A stretch of 5,832 nucleotides of DNA from Actinomycetota bacterium. Its GTDB lineage: Bacteria > Actinomycetota > Acidimicrobiia > Acidimicrobiales > Iamiaceae. Made by a program: the position numbers and the translations under genes. Where the stretch lies: NCBI GenBank assembly GCA_017882935.1, contig JADGOP010000172.1:1-5832 (forward strand). Direction: 5' to 3'. The notes beneath the pieces were generated by a model. The model saw nothing but the letters and a program-made list of their open reading frames with translations, made no database searches and had not been told where the DNA came from. Below, piece by piece: positions 1 through 5,832 of this stretch; within the stretch, counting starts at the first letter, position 1, and each line of letters begins with the position of its first letter.

Positions 1-1242
1 GACGAGGCGATGCGTACCGCCATGGGCGACGCCGCCCTCACGCTCGCCAGGGCGCTCGGCTACCAGTCGGCGGGCACGGTGGAGTTCCTCGTCGACGAGG
101 CCACCCGCGAGCACTGGTTCCTCGAGGTCAACACCCGACTCCAGGTCGAGCACCCCGTCACCGAGGCCGTCACCGGCATCGACCTGGTGCGCGAGCAGAT
201 CCGCCTCGCCGCGGGCGAGCCGCTGGGCTACGGCCAGGCCGACATCGTGCTGGACGGCCATGCCGTCGAGGCACGGCTCTACGCCGAGGACGTGGCCGCT
301 GGCTTCCTGCCCGCCACGGGCACGATCGCCGCGTTCGCTCCCGCACCCGAGCCTGCGGTGCGGTGGGACTCCGGGGTCGAGGCCGGGTCGGTGGTCGGCA
401 CCTCGTTCGACCCCATGCTCGCCAAGGTCATCGCCCACGCTCCCACCCGATCCGAAGCAGCGGCGCGCCTGGCGCTCGCGCTCGAGCGCCTGCACCTCGG
501 CGGCGTCGAGACCAACCGCGACTTCCTCGCAGCCACGCTCCGCGCCCCCGCGTTCGCGGCAGGCGACACCACCACCGACTTCATCGAGCGCGTGGCGCCC
601 CTGGCCCACCCCGAGCTCGACGACGCCGAGCTCCAGCGGGTCGCCACGGCCGCGGCGCTGTGGGTGCAGGGCCAGAACCGTGCCGCCGCCACCGTGCTCG
701 CCGCCCTGCCGAGCGGGTGGCGCAACGCCCGCCTCCCGGCGCAGCGCACCGCCTTCACCCTCGGTGACCGTGAGGTGGAGGTGGTCTACCGGTCGCGTCG
801 CGACGGCTCGTTCCAGGTTGCTACCGGCTCCACGGCCCGGGTGTTCGCCCGGTCGCCCGATGCCATCGACGTCGAGGTCGACGGGCGGCGCTCCAGGTCG
901 CGCATCACACGGGTGGGCGACGTGCTGCACATCCAGGGCCTGCGGACCACGCTCGACCTCCACCTGGTCCCGCGCTTCGCGCCACCCGAGACGGCCGGCG
1001 CGCTCGGCGGGCTGGTCGCCCCCATGCCCGGTGTCGCCATCGACGTCCGTGTGGCCGCGGGCGACACCGTGGTAGCCGGCCAGGTGCTCGTCGTCCTCGA
1101 GGCCATGAAGATGGAGCACCACGTGAGCGCCCCCGACGACGGCGTGGTCACCGACGTGCACGTGCGCACCGGGGACCAGGTCCCGAACGGGGCGGTCCTG
1201 CTCGTGATCGAGCCGCTCGACGCCGCCGGGGCCTCGTCATGA
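1..1242 (+). CDS. Acyl-CoA carboxylase alpha subunit (biotin carboxylase + biotinyl carrier domain), 5'-truncated by window edge
   Basis: The protein uses ATP and bicarbonate to carboxylate its own biotin, which a separate carboxyltransferase beta subunit (not in the window) would use on an acyl-CoA. The frame is open from base 1, and 413 codons are present. The ATP-grasp motif EVNTRLQVEHPVTE is at window residues 42-55. By alignment with E. coli AccC from memory, Glu42 matches metal-binding Glu288, Arg46 matches Arg292, Glu50 matches Glu296, and Arg92 in GHAVEAR matches Arg338. About 246 N-terminal residues are therefore missing to the left. The biotin carboxylase C-terminal domain covers about residues 88-195, followed by a linker/BT-like region. 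The biotinyl domain spans about 337-408, with EAMKMEH and the biotin-accepting lysine codon at 1108-1110. Fusion of both domains is typical of propionyl-, methylcrotonyl- and geranyl-CoA carboxylase alpha subunits. The AtuA-type neighbour favours an AtuF/methylcrotonyl-like role, but the substrate is inference. The stop overlaps the next start by 4 bases. Confidence 0.95.
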   Translation, partial: DEAMRTAMGDAALTLARALGYQSAGTVEFLVDEATREHWFLEVNTRLQVEHPVTEAVTGIDLVREQIRLAAGEPLGYGQADIVLDGHAVEARLYAEDVAAGFLPATGTIAAFAPAPEPAVRWDSGVEAGSVVGTSFDPMLAKVIAHAPTRSEAAARLALALERLHLGGVETNRDFLAATLRAPAFAAGDTTTDFIERVAPLAHPELDDAELQRVATAAALWVQGQNRAAATVLAALPSGWRNARLPAQRTAFTLGDREVEVVYRSRRDGSFQVATGSTARVFARSPDAIDVEVDGRRSRSRITRVGDVLHIQGLRTTLDLHLVPRFAPPETAGALGGLVAPMPGVAIDVRVAAGDTVVAGQVLVVLEAMKMEHHVSAPDDGVVTDVHVRTGDQVPNGAVLLVIEPLDAAGASS

Positions 1243-2999
1243 CCGAGCCCATCCGCATCGCCAACTGCTCGGGCTTCTACGGCGACCGCCTCTCGGCCGC
1301 CGCCGAGATGGTCGATGGTGGACCGATCGACGTGCTCACCGGCGACTGGCTCGCCGAGCTGACCATGCTCATCCTGGCCCGCACCCGCGCCAAGCACCCG
1401 CGCGGCGGCTACGCCCGCACCTTCGTCAGCCAGATGGAGCAGGTGATGGGCAGCTGCCTCGACCGGGGCATCAAGGTGGTCTCGAACGCCGGCGGGCTCG
1501 ACCCGTCGAGCTGCGCCGAGGCCCTCTCGGAGGTGGCCGACCGGCTCGGGCTGGCACCGACCATCGCCTACGTCGAGGGCGACGACCTGTTGCCCCGCCT
1601 GGGCGAGCTGGTCGAGGCCGGGATCGACCTGGCGCACTTCGAGACGGGCGAGCCGGTCGGCGACGTGTCGCGCTTCATCTCGGCCAACGCCTACCTCGGG
1701 TGCTGGGGCATCGTCGACGCGCTCGAGCGGGGCGCCGACATCGTCGTCACGGGCCGCGTCACCGATGCCGCGGTGGTGTGCGGCCCTGCGGCGTGGCACC
1801 ACGGTTGGGGGCGCGACGACTGGGACGCCCTTGCCGGCGCGGTCGTGGCCGGCCACGTCATCGAGTGCGGCACGCAGGCCACTGGCGGCAACTACTCGTT
1901 CTTCACCGAGGTACCCGGCCTCGTCCGGCCCGGCTTCCCGTGGGCCGAGGTCGCGGCCGACGGCTCCTCGGTCATCGGCAAGCACGACGGCGCCGGCGGC
2001 CAGGTCTCGATCGGCACGGTCACCTCGCAGCTGCTGTACGAGATCGGCAGCCCCGCCTACCTCGGGCCCGACGTCACGGCCCGCTTCGACACCATCGAGC
2101 TGAGCGAGCCGGCCCCCGATCGGGTCCGCATCAGCGGGACCCGGGGCGAGCCGCCGCCCCGCACCCTCAAGGTCGCCATGAACGAGCTCGGCGGCTTCCG
2201 CAACGACATGACCATCGCCCTGACCGGGCTCGACATCGAGGCCAAGGCCGAGCTGGTCGAGGCGGGGTTCTGGGCCGCCTGCCCGTTCGGGCCCGACGAC
2301 CTGGCCAGCGTCACCACGTCGCTGGTGCGCACCGACTCGCCCGACCCGGCCACGAACGAGGAGGCCGTCGCGCTGTGGCGCCTCAGCGTGAAGGACCCCG
2401 ACGAGCGCAAGGTCGGGCGAGCGGTCTCGAACGCCGTCATCGAGCTGGCCCTGGCGAACATCCCCGGCTTCTTCGCCATCGGTGGCGGACCCGCGCCCGG
2501 TCGTCCCTACGGCGTCTACCGCCCGGCCGTGGTCCCGGCCGACCTGGTGCCGCAGCACGTCGTCGTCCTCGGCAGCGACCGCACCGTGGTCGACTCGGTG
2601 GCACCCGGGGGAGTGGTCGACGTTCTCGCTGCCCCGGGGCCCGACGCGCCCGTGCCGACCGGCGACACGAGGCGCGCCCCGATCGGCCGCGTGGTCGGCG
2701 CCCGGTCGGGCGACAAGGGCGGCAACGCCAACCTCGGCGTGTTCGCCCGCTCCGACGAGGCCTGGGCGTGGCTCGACGCCTTCCTCACCACCGAGCGGCT
2801 GCGCACCCTGCTGCCGGAGACGGCCGACCTGGTCGTCGAGCGTCACCGGCTCCCCGCGCTCCGCTCGCTCAACTTCGTCATCGTGGGCCTGTTGCAGGAG
2901 GGCGTTGCCGCCTCGACGCGCCAGGACGGTCAGGCCAAGAGCCTCGGCGAGTGGCTGCGGGCCCGAGTGGTGGAGGTCCCGGCGTCGCTGCTCGACTGA
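1239..2999 (+). CDS. AtuA-type protein: DUF1446 domain plus AtuA-like ferredoxin-fold domain
   Basis: This complete 586-residue protein belongs to the family named after AtuA of the acyclic terpene utilisation cluster of Pseudomonas. The biochemical role of the family is not firmly established; it is required or co-encoded with geranyl/citronellyl-CoA type catabolism. The DUF1446 part covers about residues 5-450. Recognisable motifs are SNAGGLDP at 82-89, TGRVTDAA at 171-178, and ECGTQATGGN at 209-218, which contains a possible functional cysteine (Cys210). The ferredoxin-fold part covers about 478-586 and opens with the motif RSGDKGGN at 489-496. In some genomes the two parts are separate proteins; here they are fused. 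The ATG start lies in an ATGA overlap with the carboxylase stop, so translational coupling is likely. No signal peptide or membrane segment is visible, so a cytoplasmic location is expected. The adjacency suggests that it handles the acyl-CoA or hydroxyacyl-CoA made or used by the carboxylase, but no reaction can be assigned. Confidence 0.9.
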   Translation: MTEPIRIANCSGFYGDRLSAAAEMVDGGPIDVLTGDWLAELTMLILARTRAKHPRGGYARTFVSQMEQVMGSCLDRGIKVVSNAGGLDPSSCAEALSEVADRLGLAPTIAYVEGDDLLPRLGELVEAGIDLAHFETGEPVGDVSRFISANAYLGCWGIVDALERGADIVVTGRVTDAAVVCGPAAWHHGWGRDDWDALAGAVVAGHVIECGTQATGGNYSFFTEVPGLVRPGFPWAEVAADGSSVIGKHDGAGGQVSIGTVTSQLLYEIGSPAYLGPDVTARFDTIELSEPAPDRVRISGTRGEPPPRTLKVAMNELGGFRNDMTIALTGLDIEAKAELVEAGFWAACPFGPDDLASVTTSLVRTDSPDPATNEEAVALWRLSVKDPDERKVGRAVSNAVIELALANIPGFFAIGGGPAPGRPYGVYRPAVVPADLVPQHVVVLGSDRTVVDSVAPGGVVDVLAAPGPDAPVPTGDTRRAPIGRVVGARSGDKGGNANLGVFARSDEAWAWLDAFLTTERLRTLLPETADLVVERHRLPALRSLNFVIVGLLQEGVAASTRQDGQAKSLGEWLRARVVEVPASLLD

Positions 3000-3703
3000 C
3001 CGCCGAGGCCGCACCCGCCGGTGTCACCGGCATCGAGTGGCGCCTCCGGGCCATCCCGCGGCCCACGCCGGTGCTGGCGCGCGAGCGAGAGCGTGCCCTC
3101 ACGGCGCGCCAGCGCGAGTTGCTCGATCAGCTCGGGGGTGTGTTCGACGGGGGCTTCGCCGACCTGACGATGGCCGGGCTCGCGGCCCGCCTGAACTGCT
3201 CGCTCCGCACCCTCTACGAGCTGGCACCGAGCCGCGACGAGCTGGTGCTGGTGGTGGTCGACCGGAACCTCTGGCGCATCGGCCGGACCGCGGCCAACGC
3301 CATCGCCCCCGACATGGCACCGCTCGATGCCCTGCGCGCCTACCTCCGGGCCGCCACCGAGGCGGTGTCGGGCACCACGCAGGCGTTCGCGCGAGACCTG
3401 GCCGCGGTGCCTGCGGCGCAGCCGGCGGAGTTCTTCCTCGTGGCGAGTGACGTTGGCGGCGACGGCCTGCAGGGCCTCGCGGAGCTGGGCGACCTGGGTG
3501 GCCAGGCCGGACAGCGTGTGGGCGTCGCGGGCGTGGGCGCGGTGTTCCTCAACGACGGCGCGTAGCTCCGGGCGCCGGTAGAGCGTGGCGCGGCCGATGC
3601 TGGCGTGAGCGGCGACGGCGGGGAAGGTGATCTCTTGACCGGCGTCGGTGAGTTCGCGGCAGGCCCGCTCGACGCGGGCGAGCTCGGGGGGGACTTGGCT
3701 CAT
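2930..3703 (-). CDS. tnpC: TnpC-like small transposition protein (DUF6262 type), reading out of the element into host DNA
   Basis: Only about the first 93-97 residues (3703 down to about 3415-3425) are element-derived. They contain a helix-turn-helix-like segment at about residues 24-48 (core IGRATLYRRPELR) and a heptad-like, probably coiled-coil segment at about 65-95 (LATQVAQLREALQAVAA, then HEEELRRL). This resembles the small accessory protein encoded third in Tn554-type modules, which in Tn554 affects transposition frequency and orientation. The ATG overlaps the tnpB-like stop by 4 bases (3700-3703), so the start is firm. No stop codon occurs before the junction. The frame stays open antisense through the TetR remnant and ends at 2930-2932 inside the AtuA-type gene, giving 257 residues. 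The last 160 or so are arginine/glycine-rich antisense translation without family resemblance. Known relatives are about 100-140 residues, so the end of the native protein has probably been lost or replaced here. Confidence 0.75.
   Translation of the reverse strand: MSQVPPELARVERACRELTDAGQEITFPAVAAHASIGRATLYRRPELRAVVEEHRAHARDAHTLSGLATQVAQLREALQAVAANVTRHEEELRRLRRRHRGQVSRERLRGARHRLGGGPEVGAQGIERCHVGGDGVGRGPADAPEVPVDHHQHQLVAARCQLVEGAERAVQAGREPGHRQVGEAPVEHTPELIEQLALARREGTLSLARQHRRGPRDGPEAPLDAGDTGGCGLGGQSSSDAGTSTTRARSHSPRLLA
2996..3565 (+). pseudogene. TetR-family transcriptional regulator, 3' part replaced by a mobile element
   Basis: The N-terminal half is a TetR-type DNA-binding domain. It has a TARQRELLDQL helix, then DLTMAGLAARLNCSLRTLYE as the helix-turn-helix (codons about 3161-3220), and then the DELVLVVVDRNLWR helix. 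The start of the ligand-binding domain continues to AFARDLAAVPAAQ (codon Q at 3419-3421). After that the frame (PAEFFLVASDV... to the TAG at 3563-3565) is simply the antisense of the tnpC-like gene and does not resemble a TetR. Roughly 80-100 residues of the usual domain are missing. The start is uncertain because no ATG is in frame. A CTG at 2996 would give a 4-base CTGA overlap with the previous gene. A GTG at 3071 is the more conventional start, but codon choice already looks coding upstream of it. The regulator probably controlled the carboxylase/AtuA operon and is probably inactive now; a DNA-binding fragment could still be made. Confidence 0.85.
3411..3421. repeat. Perfect 11-base palindrome at the insertion junction
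   Basis: The sequence CTGCGGCGCAG is a 5-base inverted repeat around one central base. It encodes the last residues that still look like the TetR protein (PAAQ), so it appears to belong to the host target. It immediately borders the point where element sequence begins. Tyrosine recombinases usually bind inverted core sites, so it may be part of the attachment site. Short palindromes are common in DNA this GC-rich, so the role is tentative. Confidence 0.4.
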
Positions 3704-5610
3704 CCTGTCTCGGCTTGGCGGATCAGGGTGTCGAGCCGGGTGACGAGCCGGCGGTGCCGATCGGCTTCACCTGCCCAGCCGCGGGCCTCGGCGTCGGCGG
3801 CCAGCCTCTCGGCGTCGACGCGCTGGGTGGCGAGCACCGGCAGATAGCCGGTGTCGGTGCGGAAGGTCGGGCAGTGCTCGCAGATGTTGGCATAGGGGCA
3901 GGCGCCCTGGGCCTCGGCCCGGATGCAGAACCCACCGGCGAGCCGGGCCTTGATCGCCGGGGCGTCCTGCCAGTCGGCACCGCCCGTGACGACGGCCAGC
4001 GGCAGCTGGGTGCGGGTCCCGGGCATCGGCCCGGTCTGGGCCTTGGCCTGGGCCAGCGCCCGCTCGTACTCGGCGCGCACCGTCGTGTCGAACAGCCGCC
4101 CGTAACGCAGGCTCATCTCGGCCGAGGAGTGACCCAATAGCGCCATCAGGCTCTGCAGCGAGACGCCGGCGTTCACCAGCGCGGTCGCAAAAGTATGCCG
4201 CAAGGCGTGCGGGGTCAGGTGGTCGATGCCGGCTTCACTGCCGGCCCGGGTCAGCACGTCGCGGACCGCGTCCCGGGACAACCGCCGGCCGTGATGAGTG
4301 AACAAGAACTGCACCGGCCGGCCGTGTCGGGGGTGTGGGATCGGCCGACCCGCCGAGCGGTGTCCCACGATCCGGTCAACCAGAGCGACGGTGTCCTCGT
4401 CCAGGGGCACCATCCGCTCCGTGGCCAGCTTCCCCAGCGGCACCTTCAGCCAGGCACCCTGGCCGGGCACCTCGTGCACGCAGTCGAGCTCGAGGTCGAC
4501 CAGCTCGCCGATCCGCAGCCCACACGCGCGTTGCAGCAGCAGCGCGTCGGCGGCCAGCCGGTTCGGCGAGCCCTCCAGCGCTGCGGCCAGCCGCCGGTCG
4601 ACGTCGGGAGTGAGGTAGCGGGGCAGCGGCCGAGGCAGTTTCGGCAGGTCGGAGCGGAACACCAGCCGCCGGCGGGGTGCCTCCGGCCAGCCCCACTCGG
4701 CGATGTTGTCGAGCAGGCTGCGGACCGCGATGATCCGACCCTGCCGTTCGGCGACTGACAGCGGCGCGCCGGTGCGCGGATGCCTCGCCTCGGCGAGCGC
4801 GGTCAGGTAGGTCTCGATGTGCCGCTTGCGGTCCAGGTCGGTCAAGGAGGGCAGCGCCGGGTCGACGGCGGCCAGGTGCCGGCCGAACGCGGCCAGCCGG
4901 CTCGCCGTGCCGGTGACGGTGCCGGCCGCATGCGTGCCCACCAGCCGGTCGAGGTAGGCGACGAACGACGGCCGCAACCGGTCCGGGACACCGACCAGGC
5001 GCTGTTGGAAGCCTTGCCGCAGCCGGGTCAGCAGGTTGACCGGTGGCTGGTCGAGCACGCCGAGGTGGAACAGCACCTGCCGGACGGCGTGGATCGAGCT
5101 GCTGTAGTGCCGCCAGCCTTGCCCGGTGCGCGCCACCCGGGCCCGACATGCGGTGGCGAACTCGTCGAGGTCGTCTTCGGTCAGCTGACCGAGCCGGTGC
5201 CCCGTCTGGATCAGCAGCCGACCCAGCCCTTGCGAGCAGGCCACGGTGCGACTGCGTTCGGTGAATCCCAGCTCAGCGGCCGCTGCCACGAAGGCCGCCG
5301 CGTCCCCGCCCAGTGGACTGAACTCGAGTTCGCGCCACCAGCCCGTCAACCGACTCCCGAGCAGCCAGTCATAGCCGGGGTGCAGATGTCCGTGCAGCAT
5401 GGCGAACAGCAGGAAGGGGCCGGCGTTGGGCTCGGTGCTCAGGCGCACTTCCAGTGGCTCGGCTGCCCACGCGGTCAGCGTGGGCCAGCGGCGCTGGAAC
5501 CGTTCGGCGGCCCGAACCTGCTGGGCGCTTCGGCCGCGGGCGCTGACGTGGGCGGCGAAGGCCGCAGCCACGCCGGCGTCAGCGGGTGGGCTGGCGGGCG
5601 CGGGCAGCAT
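3700..5610 (-). CDS. tnpB: Tyrosine recombinase, TnpB-like transposase of a Tn554-type element
   Basis: This complete 636-residue DNA strand-exchange enzyme has an N-terminal DNA-binding (SAM-like, core-binding) region up to about residue 320 and a catalytic domain at about 330-520. All catalytic positions are visible: Arg366 (RACGLRIGEL), Lys394 (PLGK), His468 and Arg471 (TPHALRHTF), His494 (LLGHSS) and the nucleophile Tyr503 (LRYGRL). After the catalytic domain comes an extension with four cysteines, Cys562, Cys571, Cys577 and Cys580 (spacing C-x8-C-x5-C-x2-C), followed by a helical tail. A cysteine-rich tail of this kind is seen in TnpB-type recombinases and looks like a metal-binding site. 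The ATG at 5610 overlaps the upstream recombinase by 32 bases and the stop overlaps tnpC by 4, so the three are probably cotranscribed and translationally coupled. The enzyme appears intact. A later start is possible, since the first 15-20 residues are low-complexity. Confidence 0.9.
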   Translation of the reverse strand: MLPAPASPPADAGVAAAFAAHVSARGRSAQQVRAAERFQRRWPTLTAWAAEPLEVRLSTEPNAGPFLLFAMLHGHLHPGYDWLLGSRLTGWWRELEFSPLGGDAAAFVAAAAELGFTERSRTVACSQGLGRLLIQTGHRLGQLTEDDLDEFATACRARVARTGQGWRHYSSSIHAVRQVLFHLGVLDQPPVNLLTRLRQGFQQRLVGVPDRLRPSFVAYLDRLVGTHAAGTVTGTASRLAAFGRHLAAVDPALPSLTDLDRKRHIETYLTALAEARHPRTGAPLSVAERQGRIIAVRSLLDNIAEWGWPEAPRRRLVFRSDLPKLPRPLPRYLTPDVDRRLAAALEGSPNRLAADALLLQRACGLRIGELVDLELDCVHEVPGQGAWLKVPLGKLATERMVPLDEDTVALVDRIVGHRSAGRPIPHPRHGRPVQFLFTHHGRRLSRDAVRDVLTRAGSEAGIDHLTPHALRHTFATALVNAGVSLQSLMALLGHSSAEMSLRYGRLFDTTVRAEYERALAQAKAQTGPMPGTRTQLPLAVVTGGADWQDAPAIKARLAGGFCIRAEAQGACPYANICEHCPTFRTDTGYLPVLATQRVDAERLAADAEARGWAGEADRHRRLVTRLDTLIRQAETG

Positions 5611-5832
5611 CGAACTCGGCGCGCACGTGCGTGGGGGCGAGGTGGACGTAAGCGGCGACGGCGTCGACGTGCTCGTGGCCCATCAACGCCTGGATGACGG
5701 CAAGGTCGACGCCGGCCTCGGCCAGCGCGGTGCCGAAGGTGTGGCGCAGCGCGTGGGGGTGTCCGGCCGGGACCCCGGCTCGTTCCCGGTGATAGCGGAA
5801 GATGGTGCGCAGCCCGGCCGTGCTGAGCGGCT
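5579..5832 (-). CDS. tnpA: Tyrosine recombinase, TnpA-like, C-terminal end only (cut by window edge)
   Basis: The last 83 codons of a second tyrosine recombinase are present, ending at the TGA at 5579-5581. The frame was found by translating the - strand from 5830. The fragment carries the C-terminal catalytic motifs: HALRHTF (His and Arg at fragment residues 26 and 29), LMGHEH (His52) and the nucleophile Tyr61 in AAYVHL. It ends with a short tail (VRAEFDAARARQPTR). Unlike the following TnpB-like protein it has no cysteine-rich extension. It is clearly related to that protein over this stretch (shared PHALRHTF, GH, VRAE) but diverged, as expected for the tnpA/tnpB pair. The gene starts outside the window, so its integrity and the element end beyond it cannot be judged. 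Confidence 0.85.
   Translation of the reverse strand, partial: PLSTAGLRTIFRYHRERAGVPAGHPHALRHTFGTALAEAGVDLAVIQALMGHEHVDAVAAYVHLAPTHVRAEFDAARARQPTR

Larger units (their letters stand above)
3422..5832 (-). mobile_element. Tn554-family-like site-specific transposon, tnpC-side end in window, other end beyond right edge
   Basis: Two tyrosine recombinases and a small TnpC-like protein are encoded on the - strand in the order tnpA, tnpB, tnpC with overlapping frames, opposite to the host operon. This is the transposition module of Tn554-type elements, which insert site-specifically and, as known for Tn554, without terminal inverted repeats or target duplication. The left boundary is set by where the TetR-like protein sequence stops (after the codon at 3419-3421) and where the tnpC-like protein sequence is still recognisable (down to about 3425). 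The real edge is therefore about 3419-3435. Cargo genes, if any, must lie on the far side of tnpA, because none fit between tnpC and this end. The other end and the displaced 3' part of the TetR gene are not visible. Confidence 0.8.

Noticed and set aside
1172..1184. Perfect inverted repeat GGGACC-A-GGTCCC.
   Set aside because: It lies within conserved biotinyl-domain codons, has no T-run and no position that suggests a regulatory role; expected by chance at this GC content.
1700..2995. The upstream part of the long + strand frame that ends with the TetR domain.
   Set aside because: It lies out of frame inside the AtuA-type gene and is arginine-rich shadow sequence. Only the part after about 2996 encodes TetR-like protein.
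786..3014. A 742-codon open frame on the - strand opposite the AtuA-type gene and the end of the carboxylase.
   Set aside because: Antisense shadow of GC-rich genes: arginine/glycine/aspartate/valine-rich with no recognisable motifs, while the + strand carries clear protein families.
3605..5663. Near-identical 16-base stretches GTGAGCGGCGACGGCG (3605-3620) and GTAAGCGGCGACGGCG (5648-5663) that could be taken for element repeats.
   Set aside because: Both encode an Ala-Val-Ala-Ala stretch on the - strand in tnpC and tnpA and lie inside the element rather than at its ends, so coding coincidence is the simpler explanation.
4780..5697. A 305-codon + strand frame opposite the recombinase genes.
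   Set aside because: Low-complexity shadow of the tnpB-like gene, with no family resemblance.
3422..5832. Alternative reading as a RIT (recombinase-in-trio) element or an integron/phage integrase.
   Set aside because: The third gene is a small helix-turn-helix/coiled-coil protein without catalytic residues rather than a third recombinase. No attC-like sites, tRNA target or phage genes are visible. The far end is unseen, so this is not fully excluded.

Overview
This is a very GC-rich, almost wholly coding stretch of bacterial chromosome. The GC-saturated third codon positions, the 4-base stop/start overlaps and the gene content point to an actinomycete-type organism (Actinomycetota; possibly the Acidimicrobiia, but that is only a guess). 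The window has two parts: a host catabolic operon on the + strand (about 1-3421) and a mobile element on the - strand (about 3422 to the right edge) that interrupts the last host gene.

Host part. The window opens inside the biotin-carrying alpha subunit of an acyl-CoA carboxylase (1-1242). It retains the second half of the biotin carboxylase ATP-grasp region, the biotin carboxylase C-terminal domain and a terminal biotinyl domain with an intact EAMKMEH motif. Its stop codon overlaps the start of an AtuA-type protein (1239-2999): a DUF1446 domain followed by the small AtuA-like ferredoxin-fold domain. A TetR-family regulator follows directly (about 2996 onward). This set resembles the acyclic-terpene/branched acyl-CoA catabolism neighbourhoods in which AtuA-type proteins sit beside a geranyl-CoA or methylcrotonyl-CoA-like carboxylase. 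The actual substrate cannot be read from the sequence.

Mobile part. The TetR reading frame keeps its helix-turn-helix and the start of its ligand-binding domain. At about 3419-3435 it stops resembling a TetR protein and becomes the antisense of a different gene. From there to the right edge the - strand carries three tightly coupled genes read right to left: the C-terminal end of a tyrosine recombinase (5579-5832), a complete 636-residue tyrosine recombinase with a C-terminal cysteine cluster (3700-5610), and a small helix-turn-helix plus coiled-coil protein (from 3703). Two tyrosine recombinases followed by a small TnpC-like protein is the tnpA-tnpB-tnpC arrangement of Tn554-family site-specific transposons. 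Only the tnpC-side end of the element is in the window; the other end and the rest of the TetR gene lie outside it.

Main point of interest. The insertion junction can be placed to within roughly 15 bases. It lies next to a perfect 11-base palindrome in the host-like sequence. The element appears to end inside, or within a few codons of, the end of tnpC, so the tnpC frame has no stop codon of its own and runs antisense through the whole TetR remnant into the 3' end of the AtuA-type gene.
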